From Sphingomonas sp. YR710 (lineage in GTDB: Bacteria; Pseudomonadota; Alphaproteobacteria; Sphingomonadales; Sphingomonadaceae): 64,000 bases of DNA. Under the pieces are notes generated by a model that worked only from the letters and a program-made list of their open reading frames with translations, did not search any database and was not told the DNA's origin. Position numbers and translations under genes: made by a program. The stretch lies in NCBI RefSeq assembly GCF_900101455.1, contig NZ_FMZJ01000005.1:124001-188000 (forward strand). The letters are read 5' to 3'. Shown piece by piece: positions 7,665-15,713 of the stretch. How positions within the stretch are numbered: position 1 is the first letter of the stretch; every line of letters starts with the position of its first letter.

Positions 7665-10637
7665 TCAACCATGCACCACCGCCTCGCAGCGATCGCACAA
7701 GGCGCCATCTTCCTTGACGTCGGGCAGATGCCGCCAGCAACGGCCGCATTTTTCGAACTCGGTCTTGCTGACCTCGAACTTCACCAGCTCGGCGGCGGGG
7801 ACGCCCTTGGCCTGTTCGGCAGCACCCGGATCGCCATCGACAATGTCGACCTTGGCGACGATCGCCAGTTCGGCGAAGTCGATCGACCGCAGCAATGCCG
7901 TCTCGGCGGGGTCGTAACTGACGGCGGCGACATCGGCCTCGAGGCTCGACCGCACGATCTTCTCACGGCGCAGCGGCTCGATCTCGCCGGTCAGCTTGGT
8001 GCGCATCACCCGCAGCAGCGCCCAGCGCATCCGCAGATCGTCATTGGCCCAGTTCGGATCGACCTCGGGCCATTCGAGCAGGTGCACGCTGCCGGCATCG
8101 GGGAAGCGCGTGCCCCACACTTCCTCGGCGGTGAAGCACAGGATCGGCGCCGCATAGCGGGCCAGTGCGTGAAACAGGATATCGAGCACGGTGCGGCACG
8201 CGCGGCGCTTCGGATCGCTTGGGCCGTCGCAGTACAGGCTGTCCTTGCGGATATCGAAGAAGAAGGCCGACAGATCGTTGTTCGCGAAATCGCTGAGCGC
8301 GCGCGCATAGCGATTGAACTCGAATGCGGCCGTCGCCGAGCGCAGCTCGGCGTCGAGCTCGGCGAGCAGATGGAGCACATACAGCTCCAGCTCGGGCATT
8401 TCGGCGACCGGCAATTTCTCGGCGTCGGTGAACCCGTCGAGCGCGCCGAGCATATAGCGGAACGTGTTGCGCAGCTTGCGATAGGCGTCCGAGGTGCCGG
8501 CCAGGATTTCCTTGCCGATGCGGACATCCTCGAAATAATCGGTGCTCGCCACCCACAGGCGGAGGATATCGGCACCGCTCTCGCCGATGATCTTGAGCGG
8601 ATCGATGACATTGCCCTGGCTCTTGGACATCTTGCGGCCCTGCCCGTCGAGCGCGAAGCCGTGGGTCAGCACCGCGTCATAAGGCGCGCGGCCGCGCGTG
8701 CCGCAGCTTTCGAGCAAGGACGACTGGAACCAGCCGCGATGCTGGTCCGATCCTTCGAGATAGAGGTTGGCGCGAACGCCCTCGCCGTAGCGCGCCTCGA
8801 CCGTGAAGGTGTGGGTGCAGCCCGAATCGAACCAGACATCGAGGATGTCGTTGACCGCCTCATAATCGGCGGCCGCATGCTCGGGGCCGAGGAGGGTCTG
8901 ATGGTCGGCGGTGAACCAGGCGTCGGCGCCGCCCATCTCGAACGCGGCGACGATCCGCGCATTGACGGCCTCGTCGCGCAGATAGTCGCCGCTCTTGCGG
9001 TCGACATAGAGCGCGATCGGCACACCCCACGCACGCTGGCGGCTGATCACCCAGTCCGGGCGTCCCTCGACCATCGCGGTGATGCGGTTCTGCGCCTTTT
9101 CGGGCACCCAGCGGGTGTTGGAAATGGCGTCGAGCGCGATGGCGCGCAGGGTGGCGCCATTCGAAAGCCCCTCGCCCCCTTCAGGGGGAGAGGGGTTGGG
9201 GAGAGGGGGCACGCGGGAAGCAGTGTCGCGACCTGCTTCGCCCGACTCCCCCCTCTCCCAACCCTCTCCCCCTAAAGGGGGCGAGGGCTTTGTTGTGCTT
9301 CGATCCATCGGGATGAACCACTGCGGGGTACACCGAAAGATCACCTTGGCCTTCGAGCGCCAGCTATGCGGATAGCTATGCTTGTAGTCCGCGCTCGCGG
9401 CGAGCAGCCCGCCCGCCTCGCGCAGATCCGAACAGATCGGCCCGTCGGGCGCGTTGAGCTTCGGCGCGATCACGCTGCCCTGTCCGCCCATCCACGCCCA
9501 GTCGGCGCGATACTTGCCGTCATTCTCGACCGCGAACACCGGATCGATCCCATGCGCCTTGCACAGCAGGAAATCGTCCTCGCCATGATCGGGCGACATA
9601 TGAACGAGGCCGGTACCGGCGTCGGTGGTGACGAAGTCGCCTGGCAGGAAAGGGCGGGGCTTCGCGAAGAAGGGCCCCTTTTCGTGCATCGGATGGCGAG
9701 CGAACGCTCCTTCCAGTGCACGCCCGCTGAACGCCTTAAGGGTTTCCTGGCCAGCGTAAGCTGCAATAACACGAGCGCGATCTAGTGAGAGTATCAACCG
9801 ACGGCCATCAGAGCCTTCGAAAATTCCGTACTCAATTTCTGGCCCGTAAGCCAAAGCCTGATTCACGGGGATCGTCCAGGGCGTCGTCGTCCAAATTACC
9901 GCATAAGCGCCGACCAGCTCAGGCGCATTCGGACTCTCGACGATCTCGAACGCGACGTCGATCTGCGTCGAGACGATATCCTCATATTCGACCTCGGCGT
10001 CGGCCAATGCGGTCTTCTCGACCGGGGACCACATCACCGGCTTCGCGCCGCGATAGAGTTGCCCGCTCTCCGCGAACTTCAGCAATTCGCCGACGATCGC
10101 CGCCTCGGCCTCATATTTCATTGTCAGATAGGGATTGTCCCAGTCGCCCATCACGCCGAGCCGCTTGAACTGCTCGCGCTGCACTGCCACCCATTTTTCG
10201 GCATAGGCCCGGCATTCGGCGCGGAACAGGACGGGGTCGACCTCGTCCTTGTTCAGCTTCTTCGCGCGATAGGCTTCCTCGACCTTCCATTCGATCGGCA
10301 GGCCGTGGCAGTCCCAGCCCGGAACATAAGGCGCGTCCTTGCCGAGCAGGCTCTGCGATCGGACGATGATGTCCTTGAGCACCTTGTTCATCGCATGGCC
10401 CATATGGATGTCGCCATTCGCATAAGGCGGGCCATCGTGCAGGATGAAGCGTTCGCGGCCCGCGCGCTGAAAGCGCAGGGTGCCGTACAGATCGTCAGCC
10501 GCCCATTTCGCCAGAATCGCCGGCTCCTTGGCGGCGAGGCCCGCCTTCATCGGGAAATCGGTCTTCGGCAGGAAGACCGTGTCGCGCCAATCCTGGGCGG
10601 CGGGCGTTGCGGGCGTTTCGGACATGGACTCGTTCAT
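7665..10637 (-). CDS. ileS: Isoleucyl-tRNA synthetase carrying an in-frame repeat-derived insert
   Basis: This class I synthetase charges tRNA-Ile in the cytoplasm. It has the HIGH-type motif HMGH at residues 78-81, a CP1 editing domain, KMSKS at 669-673, and a C-terminal zinc finger KCGRCW...LCDRC that ends the protein. It is 990 residues long, against roughly 900-960 for the family, and the excess is a repeat element (9164-9291) read in frame at about residues 449-491. That insert lies between WFIPMD and the WVPEKAQNRI region, where CP1 rejoins the catalytic core. The frame stays open and flanking motifs are intact, so the enzyme is probably functional. ATG 10637 is chosen over ATG 10625; neither has a strong ribosome site. 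Confidence 0.95.
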   Translation of the reverse strand: MNESMSETPATPAAQDWRDTVFLPKTDFPMKAGLAAKEPAILAKWAADDLYGTLRFQRAGRERFILHDGPPYANGDIHMGHAMNKVLKDIIVRSQSLLGKDAPYVPGWDCHGLPIEWKVEEAYRAKKLNKDEVDPVLFRAECRAYAEKWVAVQREQFKRLGVMGDWDNPYLTMKYEAEAAIVGELLKFAESGQLYRGAKPVMWSPVEKTALADAEVEYEDIVSTQIDVAFEIVESPNAPELVGAYAVIWTTTPWTIPVNQALAYGPEIEYGIFEGSDGRRLILSLDRARVIAAYAGQETLKAFSGRALEGAFARHPMHEKGPFFAKPRPFLPGDFVTTDAGTGLVHMSPDHGEDDFLLCKAHGIDPVFAVENDGKYRADWAWMGGQGSVIAPKLNAPDGPICSDLREAGGLLAASADYKHSYPHSWRSKAKVIFRCTPQWFIPMDRSTTKPSPPLGGEGWERGESGEAGRDTASRVPPLPNPSPPEGGEGLSNGATLRAIALDAISNTRWVPEKAQNRITAMVEGRPDWVISRQRAWGVPIALYVDRKSGDYLRDEAVNARIVAAFEMGGADAWFTADHQTLLGPEHAAADYEAVNDILDVWFDSGCTHTFTVEARYGEGVRANLYLEGSDQHRGWFQSSLLESCGTRGRAPYDAVLTHGFALDGQGRKMSKSQGNVIDPLKIIGESGADILRLWVASTDYFEDVRIGKEILAGTSDAYRKLRNTFRYMLGALDGFTDAEKLPVAEMPELELYVLHLLAELDAELRSATAAFEFNRYARALSDFANNDLSAFFFDIRKDSLYCDGPSDPKRRACRTVLDILFHALARYAAPILCFTAEEVWGTRFPDAGSVHLLEWPEVDPNWANDDLRMRWALLRVMRTKLTGEIEPLRREKIVRSSLEADVAAVSYDPAETALLRSIDFAELAIVAKVDIVDGDPGAAEQAKGVPAAELVKFEVSKTEFEKCGRCWRHLPDVKEDGALCDRCEAVVHG
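9164..9291. repeat. Family-A composite palindromic element inside the ileS coding sequence
   Basis: The left end AAAGCCCCTCGCCCCCTT is the inverse of the right end AAGGGGGCGAGGGCTTT apart from one base. Inside are the same G-rich tracts as the intergenic element at 7527-7651. On the ileS strand it is read as KPSPPLGGEGW...PNPSPPEGGEGLS, a Pro/Gly/Glu-rich peptide unlike any synthetase segment. The element keeps the reading frame and introduces no stop codon. Confidence 0.9.
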
Positions 10638-10663
10638 TAGTGGCCCGAACATGTCCGGGCGGT

Positions 10664-11599
10664 TTACGGAAAGGCGTGCTCTAGGCGGGCGCGCGCTTCG
10701 GCGCAATCCGCCTGCATCTGTTGGGTCAATGCTTCGAGACTGTCGAATTTCGCTTCGGGCCGGATGAAGGAGACGATCTCCACCTCGATCGGCTGGTCGT
10801 AGAGGCTCTCGGCGAAATCGAACAGGAACACTTCGAGCAGTTCCTTGGGCGGATCGAAGGTCGGGCGGATGCCGATATTGGCAGCGCCATCGATCACCCT
10901 GCCGTCGGCCAGCCGCGCACGCACCGCATAGATCCCGTAAAGCGGGCGCAGATAATTGCCGAGCGCGATATTGGCGGTCGGGAAACCGATCGTGCGGCCG
11001 AGCTTGTCGCCATGCTGGACGATGCCGGCGATCCGATACGGACGGGTCAGCAGCCGCGTGGCCGTGTCGCAATCGCCGGCGATCAGCGCATCGCGGATCC
11101 GGCTCGAGGAGATCGGCCCCTGCTCGTCGGTGACCGCGGGCACCGCCTCGCTGCTCAGCCCCAGCGCGGCGCCGATCTGCGCCAGCAAGGCGACATTGCC
11201 ACCCCGTCCTTTGCCGAAGGTAAAGTCCTCACCGGTCACGACATGGACGGCGCCGGCGCGGCCGACCAGCCAGTCGGTAACGAAGGTCTCGGCCGATACC
11301 GCGGCGAGCGTAGCGTTGAAATTGAACACCAGCATCGCATCGGCGCCGGCTTCGGCGAACAGGGCCGCGCGTTGATCGAGCGTGGTCAGCCGGAAGGGCG
11401 GCGTGTCGGGGTGGAAATAGCGGACCGGATGCGGATCGAAACTGGCGACGAGAACCGGCCGCTTCTCCGCCCGCCCGCGGGCCACAGCGGCGCCCACCAC
11501 GGCCTGATGGCCGCGGTGAAATCCGTCAAAATTGCCCAGCGCCACCACGCCCCCACGCAACGCGTCGGGAACGGGCTGATCGCATGTCAGCCGCTCCAT
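10664..11599 (-). CDS. ribF: Bifunctional riboflavin kinase / FAD synthetase
   Basis: This 311-residue enzyme turns riboflavin into FMN and then FAD. The N-terminal FAD synthetase domain (about 1-170) has the nucleotidyltransferase motif GNFDGFHRGH and ISSSRIRDAL. The C-terminal riboflavin kinase domain (about 175-311) has LGRTIGFPTANI and the GIYAVRARL region. The start is the ATG at 11599; the longer frame would need a TTG and adds an unconserved extension. It lies 26 bp upstream of ileS and just after folA, all on the minus strand, an arrangement (ribF-ileS-lspA) common in proteobacteria. Its substrate would come from the rib operon at 41-44 kb. Confidence 0.95.
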   Translation of the reverse strand: MERLTCDQPVPDALRGGVVALGNFDGFHRGHQAVVGAAVARGRAEKRPVLVASFDPHPVRYFHPDTPPFRLTTLDQRAALFAEAGADAMLVFNFNATLAAVSAETFVTDWLVGRAGAVHVVTGEDFTFGKGRGGNVALLAQIGAALGLSSEAVPAVTDEQGPISSSRIRDALIAGDCDTATRLLTRPYRIAGIVQHGDKLGRTIGFPTANIALGNYLRPLYGIYAVRARLADGRVIDGAANIGIRPTFDPPKELLEVFLFDFAESLYDQPIEVEIVSFIRPEAKFDSLEALTQQMQADCAEARARLEHAFP

Positions 11600-11627
11600 G
11601 GCGGCGCGTATAGGAAGTGGCGGAGAT

Positions 11628-12119
11628 TCACGCAATGCGGCGGCGCAGAGTCACGAAGCTGAAAGCGGGCTGTGCCTCGGTGGCGGGGTGATCCTCGCGC
11701 GCCGATTCGGTCCAGATCGCCGGATCGAAGGGCGGGACGATCGTGTCCCCATCGGGGCTGGCATCGACTTCGGTGAGTTCGATCCGATCGGCATAAGGCA
11801 GGAGGAGCGCGTAGATCTCCGCGCCGCCGACGATCGAGAGGCTGGGGGCGTCGGCGATCGCGAGCGCGGTGTCGATGTCATGGACGACCTCGGCACCGGG
11901 CGCCTGCCAGTGCGGGTCGCGCGTCAGCACGATGTGGCGGCGGCCGGGCAGCGGGCTGGGGAAGCTCTCGAAGGTCTTGCGGCCCATCAGCATGGGCGTG
12001 TCTTTCGTCAATGCTTTGAAGCGCTTGAGATCGGTTGATATCCGCCACGGCAACGCGCCGTCGCGGCCGATCACGCCATTGGCGGCGCGTGCGAGAACGA
12101 AGACGATTTCGGGCTTCAC
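11628..12119 (-). CDS. folA: Dihydrofolate reductase
   Basis: The 163-residue protein has the DHFR core: NGVIGRDGALPWRISTDLKRFK (substrate and Met20-type loop), MGRKTFESFP (NADPH binding) and the SIVGGAEIY loop. It reduces dihydrofolate to tetrahydrofolate, needed because the neighbouring thymidylate synthase consumes methylene-tetrahydrofolate. The start is the GTG at 12119: the upstream frame is repeat-derived and includes YPSLAGRGE. The GGGAGGGGAGAA immediately before it belongs to the palindromic element 12120-12270, so the repeat seems to supply the ribosome site. thyA-folA form a minus-strand pair. Confidence 0.94.
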   Translation of the reverse strand: MKPEIVFVLARAANGVIGRDGALPWRISTDLKRFKALTKDTPMLMGRKTFESFPSPLPGRRHIVLTRDPHWQAPGAEVVHDIDTALAIADAPSLSIVGGAEIYALLLPYADRIELTEVDASPDGDTIVPPFDPAIWTESAREDHPATEAQPAFSFVTLRRRIA

Positions 12120-12270
12120 TTCTCCCCTCCCTGCAAGGGAGGGGTAAGGGGGTGGGTGGGTATCGATGCAGGCTCGATGCCTGTATCGATACCATTGCCG
12201 CGAGGTCGGAGGCTCGCTGGCGCTCGCCACTCACCCCCAACCCCTCCCTGCAAGCAGGGAGGGGAGAAGA
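12120..12270. repeat. Composite palindromic element between thyA and folA (family A)
   Basis: Terminal inverted repeats TTCTCCCCTCCCTGC and GCAGGGAGGGGAGAA bracket about 150 bp. Each end is itself a hairpin (CCCCTCCCTGCAAGGGAGGGG at one side). In the middle lies a near-palindrome, TATCGATGCAGG (12161-12172) with CCTGTATCGATA (12180-12191), one mismatch. The left end touches the folA GTG. It is longer than the other family-A copies and its core differs, so it may be a distinct subtype. Confidence 0.82.
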
Positions 12271-12282
12271 AATGGCGCGCCA

Positions 12283-13209
12283 TCACACAGCCACCGGCGC
12301 AGCGATATGTGGATGCGGATCATAGCCCGTCACCACGAAATCCTCGGGGCGATAATCGAAGATGCTGTCCGGCGTCCGCGCGAACTCCAGCTTCGGGAAC
12401 GGCCGCGGCGTGCGGGACAGTTGCTCCTCCACCAGATGGCCGTGATTCGCGTAAACATGCACGTCGGCGCCCATCCACACGATCTCGCCCGGCTCCAGCC
12501 CGGTCTGTTGCGCGAGCATCCGCACCAGTACCGCCGCCTCGAAGATGTTGAACGGAAAGCCCAGCCCGAGGTCGCACGAGCGCTGGTAGAGAATCCCCGA
12601 CAGTCGCCCGTTCGCGACATGATATTGATAGGTCATGTGGCACGGCGGCAATGCCATGCCGGCGAGTTCGGCGACGTTCCAGCCGGTGAAGATCAAGCGG
12701 CGCGAGGTCGGGTTGGTGCGGATCGCGGCGACGAGGTCGGCGATCTGGTTGACGCCCGGTTCCTCCTTGCGGAACAGACCGTCGCCGGCGGGCGTGTAGC
12801 GTGGCCAGTCGACCCATTGCTTGCCATAGACCGGGCCGAGATCGCCCCATTTCGCGGCGAAACCGGCGTCCTCGATGATGCGCCGTTCGAACGCATCGCG
12901 ATCGATCGTCTCGCCGGTCGCGCGACGGTAGCTGTCGAGCGGCCAGTCGGTCCAGATGTGCACGCCCTGCGCGACCAAAGGGCGGATATTGGTGTCGCCG
13001 GACAGGAACCAGATCAGTTCCTTGACCGCGCTCTTCCAATAGACCCGCTTGGTGGTGATCAGCGGGATCGTGCCGTCGGACAGATCGAAGCGCATCGTCA
13101 CCCCGAACGTCGATCGCGTGCCGACGCCGGTGCGATCGACCCGCTCGTCACCCTGCTCCCAGGCAGTGCGCATCGCATCGAGATATTGCTGTTCGGGATG
13201 GCCGGTCAT
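12283..13209 (-). CDS. thyA: Thymidylate synthase (ThyA type)
   Basis: The enzyme methylates dUMP to dTMP with methylene-tetrahydrofolate. Recognisable blocks are DRTGVGTRSTFG near the N-terminus (phosphate binding), the catalytic cysteine in LPPCHMTYQYH (Cys190), the substrate motif QRSCDLGLGFPFNI, and a C-terminal PHIAAPVAV that closes the active site. At 308 residues it is longer than the 264-residue E. coli enzyme; the extra sequence lies mainly between the N-terminal helix and the cysteine, as in the long ThyA subgroup. The ATG at 13209 begins the conserved region. It is transcribed towards folA and diverges from xthA. Confidence 0.95.
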   Translation of the reverse strand: MTGHPEQQYLDAMRTAWEQGDERVDRTGVGTRSTFGVTMRFDLSDGTIPLITTKRVYWKSAVKELIWFLSGDTNIRPLVAQGVHIWTDWPLDSYRRATGETIDRDAFERRIIEDAGFAAKWGDLGPVYGKQWVDWPRYTPAGDGLFRKEEPGVNQIADLVAAIRTNPTSRRLIFTGWNVAELAGMALPPCHMTYQYHVANGRLSGILYQRSCDLGLGFPFNIFEAAVLVRMLAQQTGLEPGEIVWMGADVHVYANHGHLVEEQLSRTPRPFPKLEFARTPDSIFDYRPEDFVVTGYDPHPHIAAPVAV

Positions 13210-13306
13210 GCGAATTGGGTAGCGGGCCAGAGTAAGGCAAACAAGCCCTCGCTCCCCCGGACGAGGCACTGGCATTCCCCCCGCGCCATCGCTACATCGC
13301 GTGCCC

Positions 13307-14098
13307 ATGCCCAGCCTCAAGATCGCCTCCTGGAACATCAACTCGGTGCGCGCGCGGATCGATATCGTGCAGCGCTTCCTGGAGGAGGAACAGCCCGACA
13401 TCCTCTGCCTGCAGGAAACCAAGGTGAAGGACGACACTTTCCCGCCGGCGATGTTCCGCAAGCTCGGTTACGATCATCACGTCCTCAACGGCCAGCCGAT
13501 GCACCATGGCGTCGCGATCATCAGCAAATTGCCGCTCCACGATCATGGCCGCCACGACTGGCAGGATAATGGCGAGGCGCGGCATATCGGCGTGCGGCTC
13601 GATTGTGGGATAAGGCTCGAAAATGTCTATGTGCCCGCCGGCGGCGACGTTCCCGATCGCACGGTGAACCCGAAATTCGGGCAGAAACTCGACTTCATCG
13701 AGCGGATGACGCGCTGGTCCGAAACGCTTGCCGAGCCCACCCTGATTGTCGGCGACTTCAACATCGCGCCGCTCGAATGCGATGTCTGGAGCCACAAGCA
13801 ATTGCTTGATGTCGTCAGCCATACGCCGATCGAGGTCGAGGCGCTCGGCCGGCTGCAGGCGAGCCATGACTGGGTCGATCTCGGCCGTCATTTCTATCCC
13901 GCACCGCAACGGCTGCACACCTGGTGGAGCTACCGCGCGACCGATTGGACCGCGAACGATCGCGGCCGTCGGCTCGATCATATGTGGGCGAGCCCGGAAG
14001 TCGCGAAGATGGCGACCGCACATAAGGTGTGCGAGCCGTGCCGTTCGTGGATCAAGCCGTCGGACCATGTGCCGCTGATCACGGAATTTGCGGTGTGA
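13307..14098 (+). CDS. xthA: Exodeoxyribonuclease III (AP endonuclease family)
   Basis: This 263-residue protein of the endonuclease/exonuclease/phosphatase fold acts in base excision repair at abasic sites and on 3' ends. Visible motifs include KIASWNINSVRARI at the start, LCLQETK with the metal-binding glutamate, LIVGDFNIAP, DYRATDW-like WWSYRATDWTANDRGRRLDH, and a C-terminal SDHVPLI with the catalytic Asp-His. The ATG at 13307 is preferred to an in-frame GTG two codons earlier. Its stop codon overlaps the ribA start as GTGA. It diverges from thyA across 97 bp. Confidence 0.93.
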   Translation: MPSLKIASWNINSVRARIDIVQRFLEEEQPDILCLQETKVKDDTFPPAMFRKLGYDHHVLNGQPMHHGVAIISKLPLHDHGRHDWQDNGEARHIGVRLDCGIRLENVYVPAGGDVPDRTVNPKFGQKLDFIERMTRWSETLAEPTLIVGDFNIAPLECDVWSHKQLLDVVSHTPIEVEALGRLQASHDWVDLGRHFYPAPQRLHTWWSYRATDWTANDRGRRLDHMWASPEVAKMATAHKVCEPCRSWIKPSDHVPLITEFAV

Positions 14099-15165
14099 GC
14101 GATCTGGCCAAAGCGCGCTCAGCGGCGCGGGCGATCGACGCGCTGAAGCGCGGCTGGCCGGTGGCGATCGATGCCGCCGATGGCCGGATCGTGGTGCTCG
14201 CGATCGAAACCGCGACCGACGCGACGCTGGGGGCCTTCGATGGCGACCGGCCGGCCGACGTTTTGCTCTCGGCGGCGCGCGCGGCGACGCTCCATCTTGC
14301 GAACCAGCGCGAGGCGGCGAGCCCGGCCTGCCCGGCGCTGATCGGGCGGGTGCCGTGGCTCGATCTGTCGGTGGCGATCGCGCTGGCCGATCCGGTGCAG
14401 GATCTGGCGATGCCGCTCAAAGGGCCGTTTCGTGCCAAGGCGGTGACCGCGCCCGAGGCGTCGGTGGCGGCGCTCCGGCTCGCGCGGCTCGCGGGGCTGC
14501 TGCCGGCTCTGTTCGTGCGCAGCGACGGCGACGCCGAGGCGGAGGTCAGCGCCGACGCGCTCGATGATTATGAGGATCCCGCGCATCTGGTGGTCGCGTC
14601 GCGCGCGCGGCTGCCAGTGCGTGCGACCGAGAAATGCGAGATCATCGCCTTCCGCCACGCCGCCGACGCCGCCGAGCATGTCGCGCTCATCATCGGCACG
14701 CCGGACGGAACGCCGCCTCTGGTCCGGCTGCATAGCGAATGTTTGACCGGCGATGTGCTCGGCTCGCTCAAATGCGATTGCGGGCCGCAACTGGCCGGCG
14801 CACTCGAGGCGATGACTCACGCCAATTGGGGCATATTGCTTTATCTGCGGCAGGAGGGGCGCGGGATCGGTCTGATCAACAAGCTGCGCGCTTATGCGTT
14901 GCAGGATCAGGGCTATGACACTGTTGATTCGAACCTGCGGCTGGGCTTCGCGATCGATGCGCGCGACTTCCGCGTGGCGGCGCGGATGCTGACCTTGCTC
15001 AGCCAGAAGGCGATCCGGCTGCTCACCAACAATCCGAACAAGGTCGAGGGGCTGGAGGCGGCGGGCATCTCAGTGGTCGAACGCGTGCCGCACAAGATGG
15101 GCGCGAACCCGCACAACCTGGCCTATCTCGAAACCAAGCGCGACCGCACCGGCCACGTCTTGTGA
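14095..15165 (+). CDS. ribA: GTP cyclohydrolase II with a degenerate RibB-like N-terminal domain
   Basis: The C-terminal half (about residues 170-356) is a complete GTP cyclohydrolase II: the zinc cysteines Cys216, Cys227 and Cys229 in HSECLTGDVLGSLKCDCG, then LLYLRQEGRGIGL and NPNKVEGLE. It opens the GTP ring, the first step of riboflavin synthesis. The N-terminal half resembles the fold of 3,4-dihydroxybutanone-4-phosphate synthase (AIDALKRGWPVAIDAADGR; LRLARLAGLLPALF) but lacks its acidic [10 protein letters not shown] motif and GHTEA block. It is probably a non-catalytic remnant. The GTG start overlaps the xthA stop, and the stop overlaps the next gene by GTGA. Confidence 0.93.
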   Translation: MSDLAKARSAARAIDALKRGWPVAIDAADGRIVVLAIETATDATLGAFDGDRPADVLLSAARAATLHLANQREAASPACPALIGRVPWLDLSVAIALADPVQDLAMPLKGPFRAKAVTAPEASVAALRLARLAGLLPALFVRSDGDAEAEVSADALDDYEDPAHLVVASRARLPVRATEKCEIIAFRHAADAAEHVALIIGTPDGTPPLVRLHSECLTGDVLGSLKCDCGPQLAGALEAMTHANWGILLYLRQEGRGIGLINKLRAYALQDQGYDTVDSNLRLGFAIDARDFRVAARMLTLLSQKAIRLLTNNPNKVEGLEAAGISVVERVPHKMGANPHNLAYLETKRDRTGHVL

Positions 15166-15671
15166 GCAAGGTCCGCGTCGATAGCGCGGCGCGGATACTC
15201 ACCGGGCCGGATGGCGTGGCTATCGCCTGCACGATCGGGCGATCGGGCACGTGCCCGGCCGACGACAAAAACGAGGGCGACGGGATGACGCCGCTGGGTG
15301 TCTGGCCGATCCGCTGCGTGCTGTTTCGCGCGGGGCGGTCGGCGCCGCCGTCCGGAATGCGGCTGCCGTGGCGCTGGGTGGGCGATGCCGATGGCTGGTC
15401 GGACGATCCCGGCGACCCGGCCTATAATCGCCCGGTGCGGCACCCGTATCGGTTCTCTGCGGAGCGGCTGGCGCGTGAGGATGGGCTGTACGACGTAATC
15501 GTCGTGCTCGGCCACAATGATGCGCCGCCGGCGCCGGGGCTCGGGAGCGCGATCTTCCTCCATTGCAGTGACGGCGCGCGGCCGACCGAGGGGTGTATCG
15601 CAATTCCGGTCGGGCAGTTGCTGACGCTGCTGGCGCAGTTGGCGCCGGGGGATGCGGTCGAGATCTTCTGA
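15162..15671 (+). CDS. L,D-transpeptidase (YkuD) catalytic-domain protein
   Basis: The 169-residue protein consists of a YkuD-type catalytic domain. The active-site signature is IFLHCSDGARPTEGCIAIP, with His in FLH and the nucleophilic cysteine in EGCI; VVLGHND lies just upstream. The family cross-links or remodels peptidoglycan, or attaches lipoproteins to it, in the periplasm. No signal peptide or transmembrane segment is visible at the N-terminus (MSKVRVDSAARILTGP), so export is unexplained and a cytoplasmic role cannot be excluded. The GTG start overlaps the ribA stop, making a coupled xthA-ribA-ldt unit, and a hairpin terminator follows. Confidence 0.85.
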   Translation: MSKVRVDSAARILTGPDGVAIACTIGRSGTCPADDKNEGDGMTPLGVWPIRCVLFRAGRSAPPSGMRLPWRWVGDADGWSDDPGDPAYNRPVRHPYRFSAERLAREDGLYDVIVVLGHNDAPPAPGLGSAIFLHCSDGARPTEGCIAIPVGQLLTLLAQLAPGDAVEIF

Positions 15672-15680
15672 ACAAAATAA

Positions 15681-15711
15681 GCCCCTCCCTTGCAGGGAGG
15701 GGCGCTTTTTT
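15681..15711. terminator. Rho-independent terminator built from a family-A palindrome
   Basis: GCCCCTCCC (15681-15689) pairs with GGGAGGGGC (15695-15703), followed by GCTTTTTT on the plus strand. It ends the xthA-ribA-ldt unit. The stem is the same sequence as the single repeat unit at 6554-6581. The ridA stop begins three bases later on the other strand. Confidence 0.82.
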
Positions 15712-15713
15712 GC

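Noticed and set aside
7515-9275. Long plus-strand frame (586 codons) antisense to ileS and lspA
   Set aside because: It mirrors the coding strand of ileS, shows no recognisable domain, and is explained by the high GC of codon third positions and the repeat element.
9164-9291. Frameshift or assembly error in ileS as the explanation for the extra residues
   Set aside because: The frame is open across the segment and on both sides, and the segment matches repeats elsewhere in the window, so an in-frame insertion explains it better.
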